DNA of 56,940 nucleotides from Geosiphon pyriformis. Lineage: Eukaryota; Glomeromycota; Glomeromycetes; Archaeosporales; Geosiphonaceae. A program made the position numbers and the translations under genes. Location: contig JAAOMT010000467.1 of assembly GCA_016748015.1 (NCBI GenBank), positions 1 to 56,940 on the forward strand, written 5' to 3'. Below the pieces are notes generated by a model. The model was given only the letters and a program-made list of their open reading frames with translations. It was not told the origin of the DNA and did no database searches. How positions within the stretch are numbered: the stretch's first letter is position 1; each line of letters opens with the position of its first letter. Shown piece after piece: positions 1 through 11,555 of this stretch.

Positions 1-176
1 GTATTTTGGTTAGAATAGACATTGCCACCGACCAAATTTATTTTATGTAGGGCGTCGACATTAATTATTTGGTGAGAAAAACCAGGCTTCTGCGTTGCCT
101 CTTCCTGGGTCAAAACAGGTAGGTCGAGGATTTTTGAAAGGCCAGCAGCCAAAAGTAGTGCGTTATAGCTTGACAT
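1..176 (-). CDS. Ubiquitin-ART fusion protein, N-terminal part only (cut by window edge)
   Basis: Reading leftward from the ATG at 176 the frame is open for 58 codons to the window edge. The N-terminus ([17 protein letters not shown]..., then VLTQEEA) and the later motif DALHKINLVGGNVYS match residues 1-55 of the complete paralogue at 1363-2340 almost position for position. Only the N-terminal module is visible. The ubiquitin and ADP-ribosyltransferase domains, if still present, lie outside the window. The DNA upstream of the ATG also matches the sequence upstream of the paralogue, so this is a segmental duplication and not only a shared domain. The start is chosen because it aligns with the paralogue's start. 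Whether this copy is intact cannot be seen here. Confidence 0.75.
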   Translation of the reverse strand, partial: MSSYNALLLAAGLSKILDLPVLTQEEATQKPGFSHQIINVDALHKINLVGGNVYSNQN

Positions 177-300
177 TTTTTTAAATGAAAGCTAAGTAAG
201 AGTGTAAGAACTGGAAAAAGGCAGAAGCACCAATATTTTCTTTAAATACTTTTACTTTGTTTAAAAGACCGCAGTCATAGGCATTTATTAATAAATCCAA
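177..300 (-). promoter_or_regulatory. Upstream region of the partial Ub-ART gene, duplicated at 2341-2460
   Basis: The first roughly 90 bp upstream of the ATG are nearly identical to the bases upstream of the second Ub-ART gene. The shared block includes GTAAGAACTGGAAAAAGGCA (read on the + strand) and a stretch with TTTGTTTAAAAGACC. Shared sequence shows that promoter or 5'UTR was copied with the gene. No individual factor site can be named. Confidence 0.5.
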
Positions 301-474
301 TGAACAAGATTATTTCCTGAATTGAGGTTTTGTTGGAAAGCTCATATCACACATCGCTGTACGCCCACATATTATTTCCTTATCACTTTACCTTACTACG
401 GTTATAGATCGATAGCTTGCTTAATCAGTATTTTTTTAATATGACTTCATTAATGAAAAAAAACGTATATCACT

Positions 475-926
475 AGGTCACATAACCCTTTATTTTTTAT
501 AACTTCTTTAACACGTTTTAACATCGAGTCAATAAATCGAGCAATGGAAGTGCATTCTACGTAAAAGACTGCCTTCTCCAATTAATCCTCTGTTCCTTGC
601 TTTCGGTTTTGGAGAATCCAATTTTTAACTTTCCTTCACATATTTTCTATTGGCGATTATAAAGTCACAAAACCAAGATTATCTTGGAGATCTTTCACAA
701 GTTTGCACTTGTACATTGGAGTGTTTTTTTCCTGAAATATTGCTTTTTCAGCGGTCATAATCATTGGATAAATTATACGACCAGTTTGATTAGAATTGTG
801 AAGCTCACTTTTATGACACCATATACGAAATTTTGCATACGAATCAGTGCTTATAGAGGATTTAACTGTCGAAAGAATAAGTCGCCAATCCTTTTTGGTC
901 CAATGCATAATCTTTGCGGCAGACAT
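475..926 (-). mobile_element. Tc1/mariner-family transposase relic (internally deleted, several stops)
   Basis: Read on the minus strand, one frame shows a recognisable Tc1/mariner DDE transposase in order: MHWTKKDWRLIL, STDSYAKFRIW, IFQEKNTPMYKCKLVKD, a shortened SPIENM block (normally PDLNPIEN), then FIDSMLKRVKEVIKNKG at the C-terminus. Three in-frame stops occur after the CKLVKD block: one after VTL, one TGA directly after ENM where Trp is usual, and one after TED. The segment between the first and second catalytic regions is missing. The relic is dead. It sits between the two Ub-ART copies. No terminal inverted repeat was found by eye. The family call is firm from motif order; the subfamily is not resolved. 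Confidence 0.8.
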
Positions 927-1362
927 ATCTTATTTTGAAATAATCGTTTTAATTTTGTGTAGCCCCGGAGTACATATATTATAAAGTTTGTTTTGAAAGA
1001 ATATATATTGAAATAATGAAGTTTTGTTTAACAAGGCTATCCCACATTCACCAGATTCACCGATTCAAAATATCTAAAATATTACTATAATTAATTCCAA
1101 TTTGTCTTTTAATATAATTCTTGAATTGTTAAGAGTCGGTGAATTTCCATAGTTTTCCAAAATAAATTTTATTATCTTGCATAATATGAATTTTTATTAA
1201 AAAGCAAAAATTTAAAACTACTATCATTGAGCTTTTGGTAGATAAACAATACAACATAGGAGAAATATTTCATATTTGGTAAAAAAACTAATAATTTAGA
1301 AGCTAACATTATAAATAGTGTTTCCTCATCCAATAAAGAAAGCCAAAATTAAATCGCTGTCA
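927..1362. other. AT-rich spacer, no gene seen
   Basis: The stretch lies between the Tc1 relic and the 3' end of the Ub-ART gene. It probably holds that gene's 3'UTR. I see no open frame with protein-like composition and no RNA gene. Confidence 0.5.
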
Positions 1363-2340
1363 TCATAGTCTCTTGATGCAGATACCATATGCGCGGATAT
1401 CTTCGTTTTGGGATGATATCCAATATTCACCAAGACCTGTTTTTTCCCGGGGGATGCGAGCAAGTGTTGCGGGATTGACTCTATTCTGCACAACAATACT
1501 ATATTGAATGCCTTTAAAGGTGAACTTTTCGGCATATAACTCGGCAACCTTTATATCAGGGGTTGAATAGATTCCATGGCCAAACATGAATCGTTTTCCT
1601 TTACTCAACAAATACCCCTCTTCGGCAATTGATTTTGCATTATGTTTACCAGTTCCATGGTAAGAAACGGGCCAAGCAGTTGAAGAGACTCCAAGCCATT
1701 CATTATCCAACCCATATTTATCTGACACTTTCAATGCAATTCGGTTCCAACCACATGGACGAACATAGGGTAACACTCCTCGAGTGAAACTCCTAGTATC
1801 TTTAATATTGGTAAAGTCAAAGTCGAATTGTGGATCTAAGCAGTTAGAACTGATAACATGAATACTGGGATTAGCATAACCACCACGAATACGCAACATG
1901 AGATGGACTGTACTCTCTCGTTGAATATCATACTCAGCCACGGTGTGGTCATCTTCAAGTTGTTTTCCAGCAAAAATAAGGCGTTGTTGATCTAGGGGGA
2001 TACCTTCCTTTGCTGCGATCTTTTGTTTTAGGTAATCAATAGTATCGCTCGAGTTAACCTCAATAGTTACAGTCTTTCCAGTCAGGGTCTTGACAAAGAC
2101 TTGATGAGTACTAGCAGTTTCAGTCGAGCCTACTTTGTAGATTGGTCTTGATTGATGATTGGCAATAGCCTTTTCAGAATAAATATTACCACCAACCAAA
2201 CTTATTTTATGTAAGGCGTCGAGGTCAATTATTTTGCGAGAAAACCCAGCCTTCTTCTTAGCATCTTCCTGGGTCAAAACAGCTTGGTTAAGAATTTTTG
2301 AAAGGCCAGCAGCCAAAAGTAGTGCGTTATTGCTTGACAT
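1363..2340 (-). CDS. Ubiquitin-ADP-ribosyltransferase (PARP-like) fusion protein, 325 aa
   Basis: This is a single open exon. An upstream in-frame ATG exists at 2397, but the start at 2340 aligns with both paralogues. Residues 1-75 form an N-terminal module that I do not recognise. Residues 80-154 are close to canonical ubiquitin ([28 protein letters not shown], ending LRIRGG), with counterparts of K48, R42 and I44 kept and K63 replaced by Arg. Residues 160-325 look like an ART/PARP fold: YHGTG with His228, FGHGIYSTP with Tyr258, and GEYWIS with Glu305, which would give the H-Y-E triad used by PARP-type enzymes. The expected activity is ADP-ribosylation of an unknown target, with NAD+ as donor; this is inference from motifs. 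No signal peptide or membrane segment is evident. The Gly-Gly at the domain boundary could be cleaved by deubiquitinases. Confidence 0.8.
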   Translation of the reverse strand: MSSNNALLLAAGLSKILNQAVLTQEDAKKKAGFSRKIIDLDALHKISLVGGNIYSEKAIANHQSRPIYKVGSTETASTHQVFVKTLTGKTVTIEVNSSDTIDYLKQKIAAKEGIPLDQQRLIFAGKQLEDDHTVAEYDIQRESTVHLMLRIRGGYANPSIHVISSNCLDPQFDFDFTNIKDTRSFTRGVLPYVRPCGWNRIALKVSDKYGLDNEWLGVSSTAWPVSYHGTGKHNAKSIAEEGYLLSKGKRFMFGHGIYSTPDIKVAELYAEKFTFKGIQYSIVVQNRVNPATLARIPREKTGLGEYWISSQNEDIRAYGICIKRL

Positions 2341-2460
2341 TTTTTTAAATAGAAGTTCAGTGATAATGTAAGAACTGGAAAAAGGCAGAAGCAGCAATAT
2401 CTTCTTTAAATACTTTTACTTTGTTTAAAAGACCTTAGTTACACGGTTAGAACCATTTAT
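2341..2460 (-). promoter_or_regulatory. Upstream region of Ub-ART gene, duplicated at 177-300
   Basis: This is the partner of the block at 177-300. Similarity is strong up to about 2440 and then fades. It probably carries the core promoter and 5'UTR, since the same interval accompanies both genes. Confidence 0.5.
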
Positions 2461-3321
2461 CAATGAGTCTAATAAGGTTTTTGTGGAAAGTTAATATCAC
2501 AACTCGCCACATATCTTTTCTTTGTCATTTTACCTTATACAGTGATTCTACTTTTCATGTAACATTAAAATTCTGATGCTAAGATTTCTTTTTGGGAGTT
2601 ATGATTCAAAACCTCAACTCTTGTGAAATATTGGGAACATGATTTTGAAACGATGCAAACTTCAGTTATTTATTCCGCTATTTATGGGTTTTGTTTTGCC
2701 AAGCTCGAATAAATACAAAAACTTGACCAAATTCAAATTTTTTCTGATAATTTTCACTATGAAAGTATCAAGTGAACTCGGTCTATAAAAGTTAATAAAG
2801 CATAAAATGAAAAGATTTTTTTGTGCCGAATTATACGGTACAATTAATCAATTCTTTAATGGAAAATTTCACAGCAATAATTATTTTTTATTTAAGAAAA
2901 GATTCAAGATAAATTTATATATCCGGGTGGTTGGTCGTGCGTTGTAAAAAGTGTAAGCCTTGCCTAAAGTTTAACTTTTTAGGGGTAGGAACAATTTAGG
3001 TACTAAGTGTGACTACACTTTAGAATGAGTTTTTACTTTTTTCGTCATTCTAAATTTCCTTGGCTTTTATTAGATGTTTTCCATCAAAATTGGATATAAT
3101 GCGGGGAATGGTTGTTAGAATAATTAGGAGAAAATTATTTAGATTTTTCAAACTAAAAATTCCTATCAATATACATCTACTCAATCGTATCTCATTGTTC
3201 AGAAAATACTTTTGGTTGACCGAAAAAAAATAAAGCAATATACAATGAGAAAGAAATAATATTTTCGAAATTTTTATAATTTACAAAAGAAAAGACGCGT
3301 GATGAAAAGGATAAAGATAAA
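2461..3321. other. Intergenic spacer, no gene seen
   Basis: This AT-rich sequence separates the Ub-ART promoter from the 3' end of the BTB-TLDc gene. Short open frames near 3050-3240 are low-complexity and I do not regard them as genes. Confidence 0.45.
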
Positions 3322-4892
3322 TTAGTGATCCTTAATAATGCCATTTGTTCTAATAACTTGGAAAACCTCATATTCTTCCACCTGGAACGTATCAGTACTT
3401 TGACGAATCGCTTGTTCATAATCACTTTGTCGAGCCTGAGATAATTTGGATTCTCGGAAATCATTACCCAACAAGCTTAGGTCACCATCACCCCAAATGG
3501 GTCCATGTTTCTTGTGACATTTCATAGCCTGACTTGAATTAGAAACAAGGCTACAACAACTATTACCAAGTTCGTTTTCATCCATTGAGAAAATAAAGCT
3601 GTCAGTTGATCGTTCAAATCCCGAATGAGAATTCCAACTATAAGGATTGTAGCCACCGATTATTTCGTTAGTTCCTCGTACTCTTATTACCGTCAAAGTT
3701 GGACCTTTTTTATCGCAAAGACGATGAAACGAGGCTGGGGTGAAACCATCACGACTTCCACGAAGCAAAAGTCTAAATTCAAACGGATTGGTAACGAAAT
3801 GTCGTTGAATATCTTTTTGGTCGATCCAAATAGCCACTAGCGCCGCATTTTTGATATTAATTAAGACCGAATCAATGTGACTTGGTTTCATGTTCATTAT
3901 AAGCCAATTCCACAATCCAAGCCGTGGAGGTAAAATCGGCGATTCGATTTTATTACTCTCATTGGGGTGAAGATGATGGATTACCACATCACGAAATAAT
4001 CGCCGAGGAATGATTTTTTTGAATGGAACAACATTCCTATCAAAATCTTCAGATGATATTTGAAAATATCGAATATGGGGCAAGAGTTTTTGAAGGATTT
4101 TTTGTAAAGTCCCGAATTCATACTTTCCCCATTGAGAACCGGCCAAAGTGGAAGGTGGCATTTGAGAGAATCCCCATTCCATTATACGTGTCCATATATC
4201 AATTTCGTCTATTGCAAGGTCGTCGCGAATGAGCAACGATACGAGCATGTCTTCATCGAGAGCTGAAAAGTCTTTTGACATGAAAATCGTTTCTGGATGT
4301 TTGTCTTTGATCATTGTGATGAAATTCTGAAGTGCCAAGAAAGCTTCATGTTGAAAGGCGATTCTGTGAACAAGCGCAAAATTCTCACGTATCCAGTCAG
4401 CCTTTTCAGATATGAGATGATCTTGTAAATAGCCGAATAAATCTTCAAGGCCAAGTTCGTCAGCGGCAATCAAGATATCAAAGATTTCAGCAGTATCATA
4501 TTTTATCAGGCAAATCATACCACCATATATATAGCTATTAGAAAAGTAACGGAATGAAAAATAGCTGTTTAGAACCTTTTTCTTGATTATAAAGAAAATT
4601 TTGATATTATAATAAGAAAAAGTGAAATGATTTACCGTAGAATAACCCCAAAAACGAAGGGAGAAATGTTTGGCTTTTTGAAAAAAATCATATTTGCCCC
4701 CTGAGTTCTTGCCCACTCATTGCTCAACGCCGTTGCAAAATACTTTGAACGGGATCGTAATATCAAAGAATGAGCTTTATAAGTTTGGCTTTTATCACCT
4801 TCCCCTACTTCAATTGAAACATCATGATCCCGAGCGTTATCGAGAAGTTTCGTAAAATCTCTTGATAAAAAGGTTAAAAAATCGAGTGCCAT
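3322..4892 (-). CDS. BTB/POZ-BACK-TLDc protein, 489 aa, two exons
   Basis: Exons are 4636-4892 and 3322-4534; the intron of 101 bp has GTAAAT and TAATAG ends and splits an Arg codon. Residues about 15-110 form a BTB domain (HDVSIEVGEG, YKAHSLILRSRSKYF, then YIYGG over the splice joint). A BACK-like region follows (FDILIAADELGLEDLFGYLQ, then VHRIAFQHEAFLALQNF). Residues about 335-480 form a TLDc domain (FRLLLRGSRDGF, FHRLCDKKGPT, GGYNPYSW, ending VEEYEVFQVI). Proteins of this layout are strongly expanded in Rhizophagus. BTB-BACK parts usually bind cullin-3 ubiquitin ligases, and TLDc domains are linked to oxidative stress or V-ATPase regulation. The actual partner is unknown. A paralogue with the same intron position lies at 14107-15636. 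Confidence 0.85.
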
Positions 4893-5018
4893 TTTCTTTT
4901 CTTGATCGAAAAATTATTAAAGTAGGGAGTTAATAGTTTGTGAGAAAAATTTTTAACATTAATTTGCTTACATAAAAGCAAGTGATTTTTCCTGGATGAT
5001 GAATTGGTTGACGGGGTT

Positions 5019-5028
5019 GTATATATAG
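5019..5028 (-). promoter_or_regulatory. Possible TATA box of the BTB-TLDc gene
   Basis: CTATATATAC on the minus strand lies about 130 bp upstream of the ATG at 4892. In DNA this AT-rich a TATA match has little weight, but here it is flanked by less AT-rich sequence. Confidence 0.3.
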
Positions 5029-5029
5029 A

Positions 5030-7875
5030 AAATTGTTCAAACTTAGTTCTTTTGTTTATTGATCCCTTATTGAGAACAAATGAACACCATTGTTCCACTT
5101 GAAACGAGAAGCTAGATGCCTCTTCTGAAGCTGTCAACCAAGTTAAAAACCGCAAATACAAACAAACTTGTAGGTTGAATGAGCTCCAATTTCATCTCCG
5201 TGGGAACTTTTTGTTTAGAATTAATTTTAAAAAACTTTTGCTGATTTCAAAGAATATGCATAGTCGTTGATATTTTTATTCTTTCATATTGAAAGTTCTA
5301 TTGAGAGGTGTTTCATAATCTGCATACATTTTTTCCGCAAATTCTCAGGTTTTTTGGGAGATCACTTCCAAATTTAACAATTTTATCGTTTCACTCGATT
5401 TTGATTCACTCAACTATTTGATACCAAAAGGGAAGACTGCTTCATTGTGCGTAAATACAGGTACAGATTAAAGTGAGGATTGTTAATTTTTTAAGCAATG
5501 TTTTCTTGTCGATAAATAGGTGAAAAAATTTTCAAAATATTTTGATGGGTAATCTAAACTCCTTCAGGGCTTCTTGTTTTTTTTTTTTACAGATGTTTAT
5601 TTTCTTTAAAGAACAATTATCTATTGCCAGGGTCATCTTTTTTGAATATCTTGAATTATTTAGGGGGAAATGTACAAAAAGCCATATGATTCGCCAGACT
5701 CTTGAATACAATCGTATAGAATGAACCACTCCAGTTACATTTCTAAACCGGAGATTTTTCAGGTTTTTAAGGCAAACAAGGTCACCATTTAATGTCGGCC
5801 AACATTAGCCTTACATTTCAGAGGTACGCTAAAAGATTTCTTATACTCTTTAAATTTTTAATTCTCATACCGATGATTTCACATTGTTTGTTCAGCAAGA
5901 AAAAAAAACGCCTTCTTGCCATACATTGAGATCTGATTGAACTCCATTTATTTTTGAGAATTTGAAGTTTCTTTTTTTTTTCAACCTCTGACTCTGCATA
6001 CATAATTCTTGTTTCGATCAAGCCTCGAACCTTCACTATCACGAGAGATAAAGCTAATCGAATAAGCGTGTATCAATTTTCCTCTCTAAGATCTGAATCG
6101 GGTTCTTTGCATTGGACGTTATCTGACATCTTTTAAGGATGATCCTTTCCAATTCCAAGATTCAAAATTTCATGCCTATTTTATTTTTTTAAATTTTTAT
6201 GCTTGAGGATGATCGGAAACACACACGAGTTCAGCTAAATGTTCGATATAAAGTTAGCTATTTAAAAAATTTATCATTCCATCATTAGTAATCACAGGAT
6301 TTTTTACATGACCTTTTACATGTATTATGATGTTTCATTTAATTATTTTTAGATCTTCCCCTACCATAAGATATACAGTATTCAACAATTGAAAATGCAA
6401 ATGAATAAATTTGAAACGGTTAAAGAATGAGTTTGACCCGAAGTACGTTTCATAGTCGACACAATAGATTGAATTGTTCGTAATTTTGAGCCGAATAGTC
6501 AAAATGATGATGCAGGATTTTATTTAGAATTTAGAGGTATAATGATGTATAATGTATGGTGTAATATGATAGAAACCCGGGATATTTTTTCAACTCTTAT
6601 GCATGTAGGGATAAAAATATCTTTCCGTAATAAAACTGTATATGCATAACAGGAGAGTAAGAACTTTTATAGAAAAAAAGGTAGGCTGCAAGAGCAAAAC
6701 AATTTCATTATTAAATGATCAACAATTTCTATCCATTGAGAAAGCTTTTTACATGTAAATAGAAAGTTTCAATTGAACTTTCCAAAGCGCAAGAAAATCA
6801 TCCTATAAAGAAAGAACTTGGGAAATCTTCAAGACTCATAATATTTATTTTTTGAAAGGGTTTTTTTAATATTATTAAAGAATTGTGAGATATAAAGGAT
6901 AAATATTGATTGTAAATTGTAGGATTAAAAAAAAATGAAAATGAGAATTTTACATTAATAAAAACATACAAACTTAATGAATGAAGGAATGAATGCACAA
7001 ATATATACATTTATATTTATATATTTATATGAGCCTTCTGTTTATAGAATTCTAGAACATATATATATCTAAACATGAAGTTTAGCCTGTTTTATTTTCT
7101 CAGGATTATTGATGAACTTTTCATTTCCCATGATTGAATTCGTTATTTTTTGTTATAGATATCAGAACAATGAGTTTTATGAACGTCTAGAAAATTCTAT
7201 TAACCTATCGATCAAGATAAATGGTTTTTTGGGAAGTGATCCAAATATCAAGTTTACATGAGAATTTTTTTTTCTTTTTTTGAAAAGATGATCGAGAAGT
7301 TCTTTTAAGAGACTAATTTTTTCTATAAAAAATAATATATATTATGATTATCAAAATTTAAACATAAAATTGTATTTCTAAATTTCTACAAGGGACCAAA
7401 ACGAATTTGAATTCAATTTTTTTTTCCATCATACAGATTAATTAAATTTGAATAAGGATTCCCCTATAATTATATAATTGAACTGACTAAATTAAATCAT
7501 TTAATTTTTTTACAATTCCTTTATCAATTTCAAAAACTAACAAATATCATGCTTGTTAGAATTATGTAACATACCAAATTCACAAATGCTATTGAACAAA
7601 GGTAATGTGTAAAAAGTACGAATAAAATTGTGGTCGTCATTTATGGCAAGATCGACATCGTTGCACATCTAGTCGATTCTCTCATCATGTGAAGGTGTGT
7701 GCTACAAATTTTCATCGTCTAAATAAAAATAATTTGTCTAATTGAAAATATCTACTAGCTTGCTATAAATAGTGTTTTAAAATCAAAAACAAAGTGGTTA
7801 AAGAAATAACTGGGTAATAATATACAACCCCCTAAATTAGAATAATTTACATGAGAGATCGTCACAAAAATTCTA
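5030..7875. other. Long intergenic stretch, no supported gene
   Basis: Several open frames of 60-95 codons exist on both strands (for example near 5540-5730 and 5818-6042). They lack domains, a plausible start context or matching splice sites. Composition is mostly AT-rich with T and A runs. The last part should hold the 3'UTR of the ISC1 gene. Confidence 0.45.
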
Positions 7876-9729
7876 TCAGTTTTTTGGAGATTCCTTTGGT
7901 AAAAGACCTGAAATTTGACCGTATGACTGATCAGCACTGGAATTTTGGCTGATACCACTGCTTCGTTTACTATCATATGCTTTCTTTCCATTGACAAAAG
8001 ATTGTACTTCATCGATAATGTGTTTCAAACTATTTTGTTCCGAGTTTCCAAACAAAAACCCATTCAACCCAAAGATCACACCATTAATTGCCAATCCGGT
8101 GACCGCAAGTAGTATTATAATGTTTGCCCAACTATCAAATTTCAAAACATTCCCAGCCACTAAAGCCTCAATAATGAATCCGACAAGTATGAGCACAATT
8201 GAAATCCAAAAGAATGATAGATGGAAACGCGCTGTCGATATTGATGTCTTTAAATCGTGTGTGAGTAAGTCCACCAAATTTTGATAAATTTTAGTTTCAA
8301 GATCTGGTAAGCTATCATATGCCGCTTGTTCCCAAATTGATAAAGGTATGACAGCATTTTTGTCACGACCGACTAAGGTGAAGACAGCTTCGACACCAAA
8401 ATGGTCCGAATAAGTGCAGTTTAGCTCGGGAATGGTTTCGGTAAATACCACCTTCACATTGGAACACCAAAATCTTGATGTTTTACGATAAAATACATAA
8501 TCAATTCGTTCACCCGCATTACATTCACGTTCCGCATCTTTGGCGGTCCGATTACTCCAAGTGTTGAGGGGTGAATTACTAGTAACCCCTTTCTGTGAAA
8601 TAGCGGTAGCAGGATCATGTGAATTCGAAATTTGCTGGTTAACCGACGTTGTTGATATGCTAGCCGGTGTTGTAGGAAATTGTGAGGGCCAAGCATCAAT
8701 CATTTGGCCATGCTGTGTGATTATCTTGTAAAGTAGACTATCAGGATTATTATTAAAATCTCCTAACTAATAGTGTCCATTTTGGAGATTGATTAATAAA
8801 AACGTTAAAAATTTTGCAATAGGAACCATTTAAGTAACCCTTGAAAGAGTCAAAAAAAAAAAAAAAAATACCACTTACAGCAATGACATTTCTTCCACGA
8901 GCAGCTGAGCTTTTCAGTATATTGGCAAGTTCCCAGGCTTGGGAAACTCTATGTCCTAAATAAATATCATTTTTCTTTGATCCATAACCAGCGTGTGTCT
9001 AAGAATTTACAATTTATATGTGAGAAAGTAAAATTAAAAGTTTTCATGAAATAAACGAAAAAATGGTTAAATTTAGGCACATAAACTCACATGAGTGGTA
9101 AAAACTTCGATGCATCCGGCAATCGGATGATCTACGAGAACACTCCCCGCACCTTTACCAACGTACCAGTCACCATGTGTAAATTTTATCGGGCGTCCAT
9201 TCAAACGATATGGGTGATGTGATAATTCAAGAATTGGGTATCGTGACAGAATTACTAATCCTCCACCTAAGATACCACTTCAAAACAAAATAAAAGGTAT
9301 TGAAAACCTTAAAGTTGAATGGGTGGAATTTGAAGAATCAAATATTCTAATCTTCATGAAAATAAGTAATTTCAAGTTTTTTTTATTTTTGAAATTCCTA
9401 CCTATGAAAAAATTTCCCATACGGAAATCGTCTTTTAGTTCTATTTCTGATGAGTTCGTAATTACTATAAACCCATACTTCCTGTAGACAAACAATGTCG
9501 TAGTCAGAAATAGCCAAACTGTCGGCAATGCTTTCCATTCGTTGATTACGCTTTTTTGAAACATATTTTAAGCCCCTATTTTTTTTGATAGAAAGTAAAA
9601 GAGAAAAAGTAAGTTTTGAAAAGGAATGATATGCAATGATTTTGAATTTATTGAGGTAAAGAAAGATTTCTGCACATGCCAGCAATTTAGCGAGACAACT
9701 TTAAGGGTGGTCGTATTTGAGCCGCTCAT
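7876..9729 (-). CDS. ISC1: Inositol phosphosphingolipid phospholipase C / neutral sphingomyelinase, 473 aa, five exons
   Basis: Exons are 9680-9729, 9402-9575, 9091-9277, 8879-8998 and 7876-8766; all phases agree. The first intron needs a GC donor (TG|GCATGT), and this restores the family motif NCWGLKYVSKKR. The product hydrolyses inositol phosphosphingolipids or sphingomyelin to ceramide at a membrane. Visible elements of the Mg-dependent endonuclease/phosphatase fold are Asn15, Glu49 in CLQEVW, the THTHAGY motif near 135-141, LGDFNNNP with Asp180 and Asn182, and Asp298-His299 in YSDHFGVEA. Two hydrophobic helices follow at about 358-382 and 391-415, as in yeast Isc1 and mammalian SMPD2. Length matches the family (yeast about 477). 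A hydrophilic tail of about 55 residues ends the protein. The gene appears intact. Confidence 0.9.
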
Positions 9730-9846
9730 ATTCGTAATTTCTTTAAAGAGAAAATTAAGTTTAATATGTATATAAAGACGTTCTTTGAATATTCTTTTAG
9801 GTCTAAATATTTTGTCGGTTCGAAAAATGAAAAATCTATGTTATTT

Positions 9847-9890
9847 TTGTTATTGTTGTTGTTGTTGTTGTTGTTGTTATTGTTGTTGTT
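9847..9890. repeat. (TTG)n microsatellite
   Basis: About fourteen TTG/TTA units in a row, located upstream of the ISC1 start on its promoter side. Confidence 0.9.
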
Positions 9891-11520
9891 TCTTTTATTT
9901 TTATTTAAATTAATGAAGGACGCTAATATTTTGAGAAAAAGAAAATTAAAAGGAAAAAATGTACCAAAGATTATATAAGATATGAGTAGAAAAAGGAAAG
10001 CAATGATCAACCAACATAATTAAAACCAAATCTCAGTTTTCTAGAAAGAGTATTGTGATTCGTGCTGAATGAACCATTATGAATTTAGTACAATGTAACA
10101 TCCTTTTCGTTAATCATTACGCAAATTATATTGGATCATGAATACAAATTCTTTATGATGATTAAGTGTGAAACGTCACATTGTGTGCACAACGGGGTTT
10201 ACCAATCAGTAGAAAAAGAAACTATTGTCAAACCAGAGCGAAAGGGTTTTTTGCATGAAAAAGTTTTAAAGAATCACATTTAAAAACCTCTAAGTGGTTA
10301 TATTGAAATTTTTGAATTCTGTGAAAAAAATTCCACAAATGGTTGGGATTTTTGAAGATTGGCAAGCGAAAAATATTGACAGACAATATTGAGTTTTTTT
10401 TTTTCTTGTGTGTGTCACATAAATAAAGAATGGGGAAGAATTGAAGGGAAAAATTTATACATGTGAATGTGAGATTTTATAATTTTAACTTTTTTTGTGT
10501 GAAATGTTTCCTGTTGCGTTAAAAACTTTAATATAGGTTTCACATCTTAAGAGAGTGGGTTGAATGAAGTCTATGAACTTTGAAAGGCTCCAATAAATAT
10601 ATTCAATATTTTAGATTTTTTTAAAGAGCATACATATAAATAATATTTTAAATTTTAAATTTTTTTTTGGAATTTGACATTTATTAATGACTAAAATAAA
10701 ATATATATTAGTTTAATTGAATCAGATTCAGGACCAAAAATTTTTTAACAATTTGACAAAACTTTATAATATTTCTAAAGAAAGGGATTTTTTTTTTTGA
10801 TGAATTGAATTAACTTTAACTTTAATAAAAAAAATCTATTCAATTAAATTAGTTTTTTGGGTTTTATAATGATAAGATCCTAAATAGATAATCTAGTAAG
10901 AATTAAGTTTGGCGTCTGCTTGCAGCAAAAGATTTTCTATCCTATCCTCTCCTATCGCTTCATGAATGACTAATTTTCATGACCGACTTTCGAATCATTT
11001 TTTTTTCATTTTTCCAAGAAAGGAAAATAGATAAGGAAATCCCCTTTTCATCTTTCTTGACTTACTCTTGACGTCATATTGGTTGATTTTAAAACTTTTG
11101 TTTTCATATCTGACTTAGTATGATAATTTTAAAAAGCAGTTTCGTTTTTTCTAATGCTTTAATAAAAAAATTTTTAAATAATAAAAATTTTTTTAACAGA
11201 TTAAAGATTTAAACAAGAAAAAACAATTTTTTTTTTTAACCGATTGATTGATTCAAATTACTATTATTAAAAGCAAAATATGTTGATATATAAAGATTAT
11301 GTCTAAAAGATGAATAGTTTCAGAATTTTTAGAAATGGTTTGATACCTTCTTATTTTCAAAAATAAATTCAAGTTGCTTAGAAACATTTAATCAGAAGAA
11401 AATTGATAAGAAAATTCAAAATCTTTAAAATTTTCTCATCTAAGAAAATATAAATTTTATAAAATCAAATATTTATTATTTAATATATTTAATTTCCTAT
11501 CTTAAATAATAATAAAAAAC

Positions 11521-11555
11521 CCTCCCCCTCCTCCTCCTCCTCCTTCTCCTCCTCT
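11521..11555. repeat. (CCT)n tract
   Basis: A C-rich pyrimidine run with CCT units stands out from AT-rich flanks about 90 bp downstream of the stop of the ORF at 11641-12144. Confidence 0.85.

Noticed and set aside
684-938. Open frame on + strand over the Tc1 relic
   Set aside because: It is antisense to a clear transposase remnant and has no domain of its own.
4874-5161. Minus-strand open frame upstream of the BTB-TLDc gene
   Set aside because: It overlaps the gene's start in another frame and covers the presumed promoter; no domain or splice link was seen.
5818-6042. Lys-rich minus-strand open frame
   Set aside because: Length and composition can arise by chance in AT-rich DNA; no motif, start context or neighbouring exon supports it.
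9726-10010. Poly-Asn and poly-Leu open frames
   Set aside because: They come from the TTG microsatellite read on either strand.
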